A DNA stretch of 64,000 nucleotides. Source: Falsarthrobacter nasiphocae. Lineage in GTDB: Bacteria > Actinomycetota > Actinomycetes > Actinomycetales > Micrococcaceae. Below the pieces are notes generated by a model. That model had not been told where the DNA came from. It searched no databases and worked only from the letters and a program-made list of their open reading frames with translations. The stretch is from positions 310,001 to 374,000 of the forward strand of contig NZ_JAVDUI010000001.1 in assembly GCF_031456275.1 (NCBI RefSeq), given 5' to 3'. Shown here piece by piece: positions 54,816 to 64,000 of the stretch. Position 1 is the first letter of the stretch, and each line of letters opens with the position of its first letter. The position numbers and the translations under genes were made by a program.

Positions 54816-56348
54816 ATGACCGTCACGCACACCGTTCGAGTCCACCGCTCCGAGGAGAACACGCCGCGCGAGGAGCAGCTGGCCGCCAAGATCGCGGCCG
54901 TCGCGGCGGACCAGGTGCCCGTTGAGCCCGAGGTCGAGGAGATGATCATCAACCGGATCATCGACAACGCCTCTGTGGCCGTCGCGTCGCTCAACCGCGG
55001 GCCCATCGTCTCCGCGCGGGCGCAGGCCCTGAGCCACCGCTCCGGGGCCGCCTGCGGGCAGTCCGGGGCCGGGGCGAGCGTCTTCGGCATCACGGAGAAG
55101 GTCTCCCCCGAGTGGGCCGCCTGGGCCAACGGCGTGGCGGTGCGCGAGCTGGACTACCACGACACCTTCCTCGCCGCCGAGTACTCGCACCCGGGCGACA
55201 ACATCCCCCCGATCCTCGCCGTGGCTCAACACAAGGAGTCCTCCGGCGCGGACCTCATCCGGGCCATTGCCACGGGCTACGAGATCCAGGTCGACCTCGT
55301 CAAGGGCATCAGCCTGCACAAGCACAAGATTGACCACGTCGCGCACCTGGGGCCCTCGGCCGCCGCGGGCATCGGCACGCTGCTCGGCCTCGACGAGGAG
55401 ACGATCTTCCAGGCCGTCGGCCAGGCGCTCCACACGACCACGGCCACGCGCCAGTCCCGCAAGGGCGAGATCTCGACGTGGAAGGCGCACGCCCCCGCCT
55501 TCGCCGGCAAGATGGCGGTCGAGGCCGTGGACCGCGCCATGCGGGGCCAGACGTCCCCCGTGCCGATCTACGAGGGCGAGGACGGAGTCATCGCGTGGCT
55601 CCTCGACGGCAAGGACGCCTCCTACGAGGTCCCGCTGCCGGGCAAGGGCGAGCCCAAGCGGGCCATCCTCGACACGTACACGAAGGAGCACTCCGCGGAG
55701 TACCAGGCGCAGGCGTGGATCGACCTCGCCCGCCGTCTCCACAACGAGCACCCCGAGCTGGCCGACCCCGCGAACGTCGAGCGGATCGAGATCGCCACGA
55801 GCCACCACACGCACTACGTCATCGGCTCCGGCGCCAACGACCCGCAGAAGTACGACCCCACCGCCTCCCGCGAGACGCTCGACCACTCGATCATGTACAT
55901 CTTCACCGTGGCCCTGCAGGACGGCGCGTGGCACCACGTGGACTCCTACGCCCCCGAGCGCGCCCAGCGCCCGGACACCGTGGCCCTCTGGCACAAGGTC
56001 ACCACGAGCGAGGACCCGGAGTGGACGCGCCGCTACCACTCGCTCGACATCAGCGAGAAGGCGTTCGGCGGAAGCGTCAAGATCACGACGACGGACGGCC
56101 GGACCATCGAGGACTCGATCGCCGTGGCCGACGCCCACCCGCTCGGCGCGCGCCCCTTCGCCCGCGAGCAGTACATCGCCAAGTTCCGCACGCTGGCTGA
56201 GGGGCTCGTGGAGGAGGCGGAGATCGAGCGCTTCCTCGACGCCGCCCAGCGGCTGTCCTCGCTCGGCGCGGGCGAGCTGGACCAGCTCAACATCACGGCG
56301 GCCCCGGGGGTCATCGACCTCGCGGCCGCCCCCAAGGGCCTCTTCTAG
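54816..56348 (+). CDS. prpD: 2-methylcitrate dehydratase
   Basis: 510 residues of the MmgE/PrpD family. Typical stretches are [21 protein letters not shown] and [20 protein letters not shown], with [19 protein letters not shown] near the C-terminal domain. It converts 2-methylcitrate to 2-methyl-cis-aconitate in propionate breakdown. GAAAGGCG precedes the ATG at 54816. Confidence 0.93.
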   Translation: MTVTHTVRVHRSEENTPREEQLAAKIAAVAADQVPVEPEVEEMIINRIIDNASVAVASLNRGPIVSARAQALSHRSGAACGQSGAGASVFGITEKVSPEWAAWANGVAVRELDYHDTFLAAEYSHPGDNIPPILAVAQHKESSGADLIRAIATGYEIQVDLVKGISLHKHKIDHVAHLGPSAAAGIGTLLGLDEETIFQAVGQALHTTTATRQSRKGEISTWKAHAPAFAGKMAVEAVDRAMRGQTSPVPIYEGEDGVIAWLLDGKDASYEVPLPGKGEPKRAILDTYTKEHSAEYQAQAWIDLARRLHNEHPELADPANVERIEIATSHHTHYVIGSGANDPQKYDPTASRETLDHSIMYIFTVALQDGAWHHVDSYAPERAQRPDTVALWHKVTTSEDPEWTRRYHSLDISEKAFGGSVKITTTDGRTIEDSIAVADAHPLGARPFAREQYIAKFRTLAEGLVEEAEIERFLDAAQRLSSLGAGELDQLNITAAPGVIDLAAAPKGLF

Positions 56349-56372
56349 GCCGCGGAAGGAAGGTCAACGCAG

Positions 56373-57308
56373 ATGCTCACGTCAACCATGACCCCCGCCG
56401 CCAAACGAGTCGCCCTGCGGAAGGCCCTCGTGCCGGGGGCTGCCGCCCAGATGCCGGGTGCCTTCAACCCGCTCTCCGCCAAGCTCATTGAGGAGAAGGG
56501 CTTTGACGGCGTGTATGTCTCCGGCGCGGTCCTCGCCAATGACCTTGGCCTGCCGGACGTCGGCCTGACCACGCTGACGGAGGTCGCGGCGCGAGCGGGG
56601 CAGATCGCCCGCATGACCAACCTCCCAGCGCTCGTGGACGCGGACACGGGCTTCGGCGAGCCGATGAACGTGGCCCGCACCATCCAGGAACTCGAGCACG
56701 CAGGGCTCTCCGGCTGCCACATCGAGGACCAGTTCAACCCGAAGCGCTGCGGCCACCTGGACGGCAAGAACATGGTGGACCTCGAGACCGCCACGAAGCG
56801 GATCCGCGCGGCGGCGGAGGCCCGGATCGACGAGAACTTCCTCATCATGGCCCGCACGGACCTCCGGGCCGTCGAGGGGCTGGCCGCGGCGATCGACCGC
56901 GCCAAGGCCCTCGTCGACGCCGGCGCGGACGCGATCTTCCCCGAGGCGCTGCGCTCCCTCGAGGAGTTCGAGGCCGTCTGCACGGCGGTCGACGTACCGG
57001 TCTTGGCCAACATGACCGAGTTCGGCAAGTCCGAGCTGTTCACCCGGGATCAGCTCGCCGCGGCCGGAGTCGCCGTCGTCATCTACCCCGTGACGCTCCT
57101 GCGCTCGGCGATGGGAGCGGCAGAGCGCGTCCTTGAGGACATCCGCGACAATGGCACCCAAGAGGCGTCCGTTCCCGAGATGCTCACGCGGGCCCGCCTG
57201 TACGAGCTCGTGGACTACGAGGCGTACAACCAGTGGGACACGGGCATCTTCAACTTCGAGGTCCCGAGCCTCGATATCGCCAGCAATGCACGCACGCTCC
57301 ACGACTAG
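56373..57308 (+). CDS. prpB: 2-methylisocitrate lyase
   Basis: 311 residues. ALVDADTGFGEPMNVARTI and the active-site loop KRCGHLDGK (catalytic cysteine) identify PrpB, which cleaves methylisocitrate to pyruvate and succinate. GAAGGAAGG lies upstream; 24 bases after prpD. Confidence 0.94.
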   Translation: MLTSTMTPAAKRVALRKALVPGAAAQMPGAFNPLSAKLIEEKGFDGVYVSGAVLANDLGLPDVGLTTLTEVAARAGQIARMTNLPALVDADTGFGEPMNVARTIQELEHAGLSGCHIEDQFNPKRCGHLDGKNMVDLETATKRIRAAAEARIDENFLIMARTDLRAVEGLAAAIDRAKALVDAGADAIFPEALRSLEEFEAVCTAVDVPVLANMTEFGKSELFTRDQLAAAGVAVVIYPVTLLRSAMGAAERVLEDIRDNGTQEASVPEMLTRARLYELVDYEAYNQWDTGIFNFEVPSLDIASNARTLHD

Positions 57309-57320
57309 AAAGGCCGGATC

Positions 57321-58460
57321 ATGACGGACATCAAGAAGGGGCTCGCGGGCGTCGTCGTCGACGTCACGGCCATCTCCAAGGTCAACCCCGAGACCAACTC
57401 GCTCCTGTACCGCGGCTACCCCGTGCAGGACCTCGCCGCGCACCGCTCGGTCGAGGAGGTCGCCCTGCTCCTGTGGACCGGTGAGCTCCCGGACGACGAC
57501 GAGCTGGCGCGCTTCGTCGCCTTCGAGCGGGCGCACCGGGCGCTGGACGAGAACGTGCGCCGCGCCATCGACCTCCTGCCCGTGGACTGCCACCCCATGG
57601 ATGTCGGCCGCACGGCCGTGTCCGTCATGGGCGCCAACCACCCGAAGGCGGAGGACTCCTCCCCCGAGGCTGAGCTGGAGAAGGCCCAGGCCCTCTTCGC
57701 GGCGTTCCCGGCCGTCCTCGCCTATGACCAGCGGCGCCGCCGCGGCCAGGACCTCGTGGAGCCCCGCGAGGACCTCGACTACGCGGAGAACGTCCTGTGG
57801 ATGACGTTCGGCGAGGAGCAGCCGCCGGAGGTCGTGGACGCCTTCCGCGTCTCGATGGTCCTCTACGCGGAGCACTCGTTCAACGCCTCGACGTTCACGG
57901 CGCGCGTCATCACGTCCACGCTCTCGGACCTGCACTCGGCCGTGACGGGGGCCATCGGCGCTCTCAAGGGGCCGCTGCACGGCGGCGCCAACGAGGCCGT
58001 CATGCACACGTTCAACGAGATCGGCATCCGCGCGGACGAGTCCCGCGAGGACGCGGCGGCCCGCGCCAAGGCGTGGATGGAGGACGCGCTCGCCCAGAAG
58101 AAGAAGGTCATGGGCTTCGGGCACCGCGTCTACAAGAACGGGGACTCCCGCGTGCCGACGATGAAGGCGGCGCTCGACAGGATGATCGAGCACTACAACC
58201 GCCCCGAGATGCTGGGGCTCTACGACGGGCTGGAGGAGGCGATGGCCGAGGCCAAGGGCATCAAGCCGAACCTCGACTACCCCGCCGGCCCCACGTATCA
58301 CCTCATGGGCTTCGACACCGAGATGTTCACGCCGCTCTTCATCGCAGCGCGCATCATGGGCTGGACCGCGCACATCATGGAGCAGCGCGCGAGCAACTCG
58401 CTCATCCGCCCGCTCTCCGAGTACGTCGGCCCCGAGCAGCGCGAGCTCCCTGCGGAGTAG
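57321..58460 (+). CDS. prpC: 2-methylcitrate synthase
   Basis: 379 residues, short citrate-synthase form. Catalytic histidines are in ALKGPLHGGANEAV and GFGHRVYKNGDSR. It condenses propionyl-CoA with oxaloacetate. Order prpD-prpB-prpC is the same as in Corynebacterium. GAAAGGCC precedes the ATG, 12 bases after prpB. Confidence 0.94.
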   Translation: MTDIKKGLAGVVVDVTAISKVNPETNSLLYRGYPVQDLAAHRSVEEVALLLWTGELPDDDELARFVAFERAHRALDENVRRAIDLLPVDCHPMDVGRTAVSVMGANHPKAEDSSPEAELEKAQALFAAFPAVLAYDQRRRRGQDLVEPREDLDYAENVLWMTFGEEQPPEVVDAFRVSMVLYAEHSFNASTFTARVITSTLSDLHSAVTGAIGALKGPLHGGANEAVMHTFNEIGIRADESREDAAARAKAWMEDALAQKKKVMGFGHRVYKNGDSRVPTMKAALDRMIEHYNRPEMLGLYDGLEEAMAEAKGIKPNLDYPAGPTYHLMGFDTEMFTPLFIAARIMGWTAHIMEQRASNSLIRPLSEYVGPEQRELPAE

Positions 58461-58477
58461 CTCCGTCTCTCGCGCGT

Positions 58478-58530
58478 CATGACGACGACGGCGGTGGCCG
58501 CGGTCAGCGGGCCCCGCCGTCGTCGTCATG
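58478..58530. terminator. 17-bp hairpin between prpC and the MFS gene
   Basis: Arms 58478-58494 and 58514-58530 are perfectly complementary. The right arm lies inside the last codons of the convergent MFS gene, so one hairpin serves both transcripts. Confidence 0.7.
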
Positions 58531-59964
58531 CGCGTCCCCAGCCGAAGACGGGAGGTTCTTGACGCCGACCGCCGCGACGAGCGCCCCCACAAGGAGGAGC
58601 GCCGCCGTGGTCCACGCAGCGCGCCGGAACCCGTCCGCCGAGACGGCGCCGCCCATGACGAGGCCCGCGAACGCCACGGTCACGAGCCCGGCGATGCGCG
58701 CCGCAGCGTTGTTGACCGCCGAGCCGATGCCCGCCCGGGACGCCGAGAGGTGCTCCAGCACGGAAGACGTCAGGGGCGCGACGATAAGCGTCAGGCCCAG
58801 GCCGAAGACGATGATGCCCGGGAAGACCTGCGTCCAGAAGTCCGTCCGGCCGCCCAGGCCAGGGAGCACCGCCATGAGGAGGTAGCCCGTTGCCGCGAGG
58901 GCCGATCCCCCGGCCATGAACCACCGCGGCCCGTGGTGGCCGGAGAGGCGGCCCACCCAGCTCGAAGCAAGGAGAAGGAGCAGCGTGGGCGGCATCATGA
59001 CGATGCCCGTGAGCAGCGTGCTCATGCCGAGCACCGCCTGGAGGTAAAGCGGGAGGGCGAAGAAGCCGAGGCCCATCGCCCCGTAGACGAAGACCGTGGT
59101 GAGGTTGCCCGCCGCGACGTTAGGCACCTTGAAGATCCCGAGGGGCATCATGGGGTGCTCGCACACGGCCTGGCGCCGGACGAAGAGGCCGATGCAGACC
59201 ACACCGAACGCAAGGAGGCCGAAGGACAGCGGCCCGGGGCCCGCAGCGCCCGAGAGCTCGATGAGCCCGAAGACGAGCGAGCCGAGGCCCAGGGCGGCGA
59301 GGACGGCGCTGGGGACGTCGAGCCGCGCGTTCGCGTCCGGCTTGGCGGCAGGGAGGCGCGAGAGGACAAGAAGCGCCACGATGACCGGCGGCACGTTGAC
59401 GAAGAACACGGCCCGCCACGAGAGCGCGTCCACGAGCAGGCCGCCGACGAGCGGGGCCACAATGCCCGCCACCGACGTCCAGGCGGTCCACGTGCCGATG
59501 GCCTTGCCCTGGGCGCGGCCGCTGAAGGCGCCGATGATCATCGCGAGCGAGGACGGCACGAGGAACGCGCCCGCCACGCCCTGGAGGATGCGCGCCGCGA
59601 TGAGCACCTGCGGCACCCAGGCCAGCCCGCAGATGACGGAGGTCGCGCCGAAGCCGATGAGGCCCGCGGCCATGACGCGCTCCCGCCCGAACCGGTCCGC
59701 GAGGGACCCCGCCACAAGGATGAGCGCGCCGAGGCTCAGCAGGTAGCCCGAGACGACCCACTGCTGCTCCACGAGCCCGCCGCCCAGGTCCCGCCCGATG
59801 GCCACGAGGGCCAGGGAGACCACGGAGCCGTCGAGGATCGCGATGAAGCTCGCCAGGACGGCGACGACCAGGGTCCGGGTCTGGACGGGGGTCGACGCGG
59901 GGATTGGAGGCGGTGCGGAGGCCTGTGCGGAAACCGGTGACGCGCCGGCGGGGGAAGAAGGCAT
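58504..59964 (-). CDS. MFS drug exporter (DHA2/EmrB-QacA type)
   Basis: 486 residues. FIAILDGSVVSLAL in helix 1, SLADRFGRERVM in loop 2-3, and the antiporter motif in helix 5 (SVAGIVAPLVGGLLVD) are typical of 14-helix multidrug exporters. Substrate unknown. Starts 9 bases after the stop of the small gene at 59974-60429, likely co-transcribed. Confidence 0.85.
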   Translation of the reverse strand: MPSSPAGASPVSAQASAPPPIPASTPVQTRTLVVAVLASFIAILDGSVVSLALVAIGRDLGGGLVEQQWVVSGYLLSLGALILVAGSLADRFGRERVMAAGLIGFGATSVICGLAWVPQVLIAARILQGVAGAFLVPSSLAMIIGAFSGRAQGKAIGTWTAWTSVAGIVAPLVGGLLVDALSWRAVFFVNVPPVIVALLVLSRLPAAKPDANARLDVPSAVLAALGLGSLVFGLIELSGAAGPGPLSFGLLAFGVVCIGLFVRRQAVCEHPMMPLGIFKVPNVAAGNLTTVFVYGAMGLGFFALPLYLQAVLGMSTLLTGIVMMPPTLLLLLASSWVGRLSGHHGPRWFMAGGSALAATGYLLMAVLPGLGGRTDFWTQVFPGIIVFGLGLTLIVAPLTSSVLEHLSASRAGIGSAVNNAAARIAGLVTVAFAGLVMGGAVSADGFRRAAWTTAALLLVGALVAAVGVKNLPSSAGDAHDDDGGAR

Positions 59965-59973
59965 TGCCCAAGC

Positions 59974-60429
59974 CTATGCGCCGGGAGACACCGCCCGCAG
60001 CTGGGCCAGGAGGTCCGAGAACGCGGTTGGGCTCGCGCTGCCGAGCTGAGCCCCACACGCCTGGGTCAGGTCGAGGTACCGCCCGTCCCCCAGTTCCAGG
60101 AAGATCGCGCCCGAGGCCCCCTCGATGACCCGTGCAACCACCCCTTGAGCCTGCGCCTCGCGAGCAATGAGGTGCGCGGCGGCGTCAATGAGCCTGGGGA
60201 CGACGACGTCGCGTAGCCGCGTGGCCAGGACCGCGTCGGCGGCTTCGAGGGTGTCCACGGACACGGGCCGCTCATCGGGATGCTTCGCGAGAGAGCTGGC
60301 CCGCTGCAACAGCCGGGCCGCGAGGTCGTCACACGTCAGGTCACGGGCGTCACTGTCTGCATAGGAGGAGCATCCGGGCGTCGCCCGCGCATGCAACGCG
60401 GTCTCCTGCACAACGTACTGGTCCAGCAC
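59974..60429 (-). CDS. uncharacterised protein upstream of the MFS exporter
   Basis: 151 residues, no family recognised. Mostly helical with an Ala/Arg/Leu-rich middle and a C-terminal segment (IFLELGDGRYLDLTQACG). GTG start at 60429 with AGGAG and GAAAGG upstream. Probably an operon partner of the exporter. Confidence 0.6.
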   Translation of the reverse strand: MLDQYVVQETALHARATPGCSSYADSDARDLTCDDLAARLLQRASSLAKHPDERPVSVDTLEAADAVLATRLRDVVVPRLIDAAAHLIAREAQAQGVVARVIEGASGAIFLELGDGRYLDLTQACGAQLGSASPTAFSDLLAQLRAVSPGA

Positions 60430-60671
60430 GACCTTTCACTCCTATCCCTCCCGGGGCTCGCCGGAAGCTGCTTGAGGCAACCCCGCTTCCGAGTCGCCAT
60501 GGGCTGGCACGGGCCGAGCGTCAACTCTTGGCGCGCCCGCGGTAGAGGCGTACACTTTTCCACACAAATGCTATTCAATGTGGCTGCTCACGCACGCCGA
60601 TGCTTGCAGGAGCGGCCCAGAGTGCACCAGACGGGGCCGAACCGGCCTCCACGCGTGAAAGGACGCAGATC

Positions 60672-60965
60672 ATGTTGATTCTCCGGCGCGTCTTCATGGT
60701 GCCAGCCTCGCTCTTCGCCGCGGTGCTCACTTTGCACGTGACGGTCCTCGGGCTCACCCTCCTCACCATGGCCACGGGCATCCCTCTCCCCATCCCGTTC
60801 GTCGCCGACATCCAGGCAGGTTCAAAGACGCTCAGCGCCACCGCCGACGTCAACTATCCAGGGGCAACGGTGGCCGTGCTCGTTCTGGCGGCCATCATCT
60901 ACGCCGTGGACCTGCGCATGACCTCCCAGGACCGGCGCGGCGACCAGGCGGCTGCGTCTTCCTGA
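60672..60965 (+). CDS. small membrane protein
   Basis: 97 residues with two membrane segments, roughly residues 8-35 (VPASLFAAVLTLHVTVLGLT) and 65-83 (ATVAVLVLAAIIYAVDL). No family recognised. ATG at 60672 after GAAAGGACG. The 242 bases before it hold no gene. Confidence 0.55.
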   Translation: MLILRRVFMVPASLFAAVLTLHVTVLGLTLLTMATGIPLPIPFVADIQAGSKTLSATADVNYPGATVAVLVLAAIIYAVDLRMTSQDRRGDQAAASS

Positions 60966-61124
60966 CCGATTGCGCCAGTTGCAAAATCCACATCAGTAGA
61001 CACGAATAGCCGCCCTGAAGATGACATCCAGCTGGCGAGATGGGCCCAAGTCTCGCGCCCACGACGAAGGATCGCCCGCGTGGCTCACACGCGGGACGCT
61101 CACACAGTTCACGAGAAAGTACCA

Positions 61125-61487
61125 ATGGCGAAACTCGCCCCGCGAGCACGAACGGGGCATCTCTGTAGTGGGGGAATAGTTGATGCCACAGCCCTCTACT
61201 ACCTCATGACAGGGCGCTCGCCCGCGCCGAAGGACAGCTCGGTTGGGTACTTCAAGGCGAGCGAGCTACGAGCGGATCGCTTCCTTACCCTCCAAGTCCC
61301 CACTCGCAAGAACCCCGGTCACGCTGAGGTCATCGCGTATCCTAAAGCCACGGATGGAACGGAAGCACTCGCCGTTCCCTGGGACCGCGGCACCCAGTCC
61401 CGATTCGCCTCGCATCGGAAGGAGGACCACCATGAAGCCCACGAAGACGAAGAGACACATCCAAGCGAGCCTTCCGCGCCCGTCTGA
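61125..61487 (+). CDS. uncharacterised protein
   Basis: 120 residues from the ATG at 61125. It reads as a coherent soluble sequence (IVDATALYYLMTGRSP, YFKASELRADRFLTLQVP). The last 18 codons overlap the start of the next gene, which has the stronger ribosome-binding site, so the real end or translation is uncertain. Confidence 0.35.
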   Translation: MAKLAPRARTGHLCSGGIVDATALYYLMTGRSPAPKDSSVGYFKASELRADRFLTLQVPTRKNPGHAEVIAYPKATDGTEALAVPWDRGTQSRFASHRKEDHHEAHEDEETHPSEPSAPV

Positions 61488-62043
61488 CGTTTTTCCGGCC
61501 GATGTGGTTCCTCTGATGAATCCGCAGACCGCCGTGCTCGTCTTGGGCACGCCGCAGCGCCCCACCATCGAGCTTTTCCCCGCAGGGGAAGGAGCAGTCC
61601 TCGTCTGGGGTTTTGACGACCCCTACGAGACAGCGGACAGATATCAGCTCTGCGTTTATGTGACGGATGACGAGGCGCAGCGCATCTTTGACAGCAGCGC
61701 CACCGCTGGGGCCATCGAACCAATCCGGGGAGAGCTGAACAATGCGGGCGCCGTACTGGTCGTGACGCGCCCAGACGGCACCCACGAAGCCAGGCTCTAC
61801 ACGATTCCTCGGTCGGTGTCCACGATGGCATTTCAAGCAGATCTGGTATCCGCCGCGGAGACTATCGCAACATACGCAACGAACGTCGTCACGCAAAGGA
61901 AGGCCACGCCAGTATCCGCTGCTCCGAGTGACGCATTGACAGCTGCGGAGCTCCGTGCGGAGATTGCGGAAGAGTCCGCGTTGAGCGCCGTCATGGCTGC
62001 ACTGCATGAGACCTTCGTGCCGTTGACTTTCGCCCGCGCCTAG
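61432..62043 (+). CDS. uncharacterised protein
   Basis: 203 residues. A basic N-terminus (MKPTKTKRHIQASLPRP) is followed by a beta-rich domain (TAVLVLGTPQRPTIELFP, GAVLVVTRPDGTHEARLY) and a helical C-terminus. The start is clear: GGAAGGAGG lies before the ATG at 61432. No family recognised. Lower GC than the core suggests acquired DNA next to tmRNA. Confidence 0.6.
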   Translation: MKPTKTKRHIQASLPRPSDVFPADVVPLMNPQTAVLVLGTPQRPTIELFPAGEGAVLVWGFDDPYETADRYQLCVYVTDDEAQRIFDSSATAGAIEPIRGELNNAGAVLVVTRPDGTHEARLYTIPRSVSTMAFQADLVSAAETIATYATNVVTQRKATPVSAAPSDALTAAELRAEIAEESALSAVMAALHETFVPLTFARA

Positions 62044-62175
62044 GCACGACCAGGCCGGTCCGCGAGGAACCATGTGGGGGGGGGCAGCTCACCCCATCGA
62101 GGCGCTCGCCCTCGGGGTGAGCCCGCGCAGGGCACAATCGTAGCCATGTAAAACACGCCCACCCTCGATGCGCGA

Positions 62176-62715
62176 GTGCGCATCACCAAAGGCGACGACA
62201 AGGCCTTGCATCTCCAACTGCCAAAGGCCCAAGCCCATGTCGCACGCCTTCGACGACTGCATCCCGACATGACTCCTCAGGAGCTCATTTCGCATTTGGA
62301 CAAGTCGTACCTCGGCGTGGTGACTCTTTCAGGAACTGGCGCGGGGGCTGCCGCGGCCGTCGCCGATCTCGTGACGTACTTGGAAGCATCCGTCTTCTAT
62401 GTTCTGTGCCTGACTGAGGTCCACCATTTGGATTTGGAAGATCTGGAGCGGCGCCGACTACTTGTGACATCGATTCTCCTTGGCAACTCCGCCTCTACTA
62501 AGGTCCTCAACAAAGTCATCGGCCACGCGGCACCGCATTGGGGCAAGAAAGTCGTCAAAACGATCCCGATGGCAGCCGTGAAGAGGGCGAACAAGATTTT
62601 GGGTCCACGATTCGTGACGAAATGGGGCACTAAGACTGGCGTTCTCGTTCTGGGCAGACAGGTGCCGCTGATGATCGGTGCCGCCATTGGCGGTGGGGGA
62701 AATCTGCTCTTCTGA
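62176..62715 (+). CDS. EcsC-like uncharacterised protein
   Basis: 179 residues. The central part (AVADLVTYLEASVFYVLCLTEV) and the C-terminus (RQVPLMIGAAIGGGGNLLF) resemble EcsC-type proteins, where a P-IGA-IG-N end is common. The frame is open only 8 codons before the GTG at 62176, and no Shine-Dalgarno is clear, so the 5' end may be truncated. Ends 366 bases before tmRNA. Confidence 0.45.
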   Translation: MRITKGDDKALHLQLPKAQAHVARLRRLHPDMTPQELISHLDKSYLGVVTLSGTGAGAAAAVADLVTYLEASVFYVLCLTEVHHLDLEDLERRRLLVTSILLGNSASTKVLNKVIGHAAPHWGKKVVKTIPMAAVKRANKILGPRFVTKWGTKTGVLVLGRQVPLMIGAAIGGGGNLLF

Positions 62716-63050
62716 ACATTCGTCGTGAAGGCTGGGCAAAAAATCCTTGGCCCGGCCCCCGAGAACTGGACCGCTAACTGAACCGCAACCGAGAACGAAC
62801 CACTTGAGACAGGCCGCGGCTCAAAACCGCATAAAACACCCCTGTTCATCATGAGGTGGACGCCGTCTGGCAGTCCGAGTCCAAACCCCTTCGACTGATC
62901 CCCACCAGTCATCGAGCGGGCCTTCCGTCAGTGCCCTGCCAGCGGACGACGTAGCTGGTCCCGTCCGTTCGAGCGTAGTGACGAGGTACGCCATGGGGTC
63001 AATCCTCGTCTTTCTGAGAGCGGATTTCCCACTTTTGAGAGCAGAAACGA
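62716..63050. other. intergenic stretch before the tmRNA terminator
   Basis: 335 bases with no gene recognised. I looked for a copy of the tmRNA 3' end that would mark an integrated element and saw none. Confidence 0.4.
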
Positions 63051-63051
63051 A

Positions 63052-63077
63052 AACAGCCCCGGTTTCCCGGGGCTGTT
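63052..63077 (-). terminator. terminator of tmRNA
   Basis: AACAGCCCCGG at 63052-63062 pairs perfectly with 63067-63077 around a 4-base loop. On the minus strand it is followed by a T-rich stretch. Confidence 0.85.
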
Positions 63078-63081
63078 CAAG

Positions 63082-63448
63082 TGGAGATGGGGGGAATTGA
63101 ACCCCCGTCCGATGTTGTGTTGCCAGGGCTTCTCCGGGCGCAGTCTGCTTCGGGATTTCTCGGCCCCAGTCATCATGCAGACAAGTGACTGTCCCGGGCC
63201 CAGCCGTCTAAAAGTCCCAGGCACCCCAACGGCGAGGGTGCCCAGCAGTGGCTATCTAAACGACGCCAGGATCGGGGGCGATAGCATCCCCCGGCTGACG
63301 GACTTGCTCGCTACTTAGGCAGCGAGGGCGAAGTCAGTGCGCTTGGATTCGGCACTTATTGGTTTTGCAGAGAGCGTTGACGAGATGACTCTGCATCCTC
63401 GGCCCGCTTCACCTGCCTCGACAAACACCGTCGAAACCGATCATCCCC
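63082..63448 (-). ncRNA. ssrA: transfer-messenger RNA (tmRNA)
   Basis: 367 bases. The 5' end GGGGATG pairs with CATCTCC at the 3' end to make the acceptor stem, and GATCGGTTTCGAC and the T-arm GGGGGTTCAATTCCCCC are typical. The tag frame after AATAAGT reads AESKRTDFALAA then TAA, a standard actinobacterial degradation tag. CCA is not encoded. It rescues stalled ribosomes with SmpB. Confidence 0.95.
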
Positions 63449-63552
63449 ATGTTCTGTTGTCAAACAGCCCGCCGCGCGAACGCGAGCGGAGACTCTACTC
63501 TAGCACCGTCAACCCAGTGATTGCAACACCTCAACCACTCATCGGCGCCGGA

Positions 63553-64000
63553 TCAGGTCGCGGGGTCCATCCCCGCGCCAGCACCGTCGTCGGCCCCTCC
63601 AAAGGGAATGCCCAGCACGGTGACCGGCTGACCGCCTGCCGCATACAGCGTGATGGCGAAGGAGACGGCAACGAAGACGAGGCCCAGAAGGGAGAAGCCC
63701 GTGACCACGGGGCGCTTGCGCGGGAAGCCCCACGCCAAAGCCAGCGCGTCTCCCACAAGCAGCAGCGGCGAGATCCAGACAATGATCCTGGCCAGCTCCA
63801 CGAAGTACACCGCGAACGGCGGGAACAGCAGCACCATCATGAACGGCAAGAGCGCCACGAAGATCAGCACGTTGACGATGACGGACGCGGTGACCCAGAG
63901 GGGACGGCGGCCGACGGGCGCACCATCGGCGTGGGCTTCCTCGCCGAACTCGTCGTCAAACGCGCCCTCGGGCCCGTCCCACGCGAAGGCGTCGGAGAGA
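63553..64000 (-). CDS. membrane protein, N-terminus beyond window edge
   Basis: At least 148 residues. An acidic soluble N-terminal part (DGPEGAFDDEFGEEAHADGA) precedes three membrane helices (VIVNVLIFVALLPFMMVLLF, IIVWISPLLLVGDALALAW, GFSLLGLVFVAVSFAITLYA). A Gly/Asp-rich C-terminus follows. No family recognised; the start is outside the window. Confidence 0.55.
   Translation of the reverse strand, partial: LSDAFAWDGPEGAFDDEFGEEAHADGAPVGRRPLWVTASVIVNVLIFVALLPFMMVLLFPPFAVYFVELARIIVWISPLLLVGDALALAWGFPRKRPVVTGFSLLGLVFVAVSFAITLYAAGGQPVTVLGIPFGGADDGAGAGMDPAT

Noticed and set aside
62716-63082. Integrated element boundary with a duplicated tmRNA 3' end
   Set aside because: No second copy of the tmRNA 3' sequence was found in the flanking 1 kb.

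Overview
This window comes from a high-GC Gram-positive actinobacterium, most likely a member of the Micrococcales (Micrococcaceae-like). The evidence is the strong G/C third-position bias, the actinobacterial gene orders garA-ftsR-merR and tyrA-cmk-plsC-der / rluB-scpB-scpA-parA, the prpDBC order, and a tmRNA whose decoded tag is AESKRTDFALAA.

Layout. 1-6.7 kb holds core genes: pyruvate carboxylase (C-terminus cut by the window edge), an orphan ParA ATPase followed by a repeat cluster, two MerR regulators, the FHA regulator GarA/OdhI, and a DUF2200 protein. 6.9-19.2 kb is a catabolic cluster for homoprotocatechuate (3,4-dihydroxyphenylacetate) meta-cleavage: ring-cleaving dioxygenase (hpaD), semialdehyde dehydrogenase (hpaE), a fused FAH-RraA protein in the hpaG position, hydratase (hpaH) and aldolase (hpaI), with a GntR regulator, an MHS-family importer, a flavin aromatic hydroxylase and a ThDP enzyme.

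19.2-37.3 kb is an accessory island ending just downstream of a tRNA-Pro gene. It contains defence-type genes and insertion sequences. The defence-type genes are a membrane protein of nucleotide-signalling-effector type, an AlbA_2/Schlafen-like protein, a C5 methyltransferase with a NotI-like restriction enzyme, an HNH protein, and an Eco57I-type N6 methyltransferase with its restriction enzyme. A large DNA-methylase-type gene with a HEPN-like motif has been broken by two ISL3 insertions. The insertion sequences are three 1442-bp ISL3 copies (no difference seen), one IS110 element and a decayed IS3 element. A truncated tetR and a truncated permease gene mark a deletion scar just beyond the tRNA.

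39.1-48.6 kb returns to core genes (der, plsC, cmk, tyrA, rluB, scpB, scpA, parA, dctA). 48.7-58.5 kb holds pta-ackA, a single-chain ABC protein, and the 2-methylcitrate (propionate) operon with its GntR regulator. 58.5-64 kb has an MFS exporter, several small uncharacterised genes, tmRNA and a partial membrane protein gene.

The most interesting parts are the defence island, where removing two IS elements and their target duplications restores one open reading frame, and the FAH-RraA fusion in the aromatic pathway. All identifications come from reading the sequence and from memory of the families; no database search was run.
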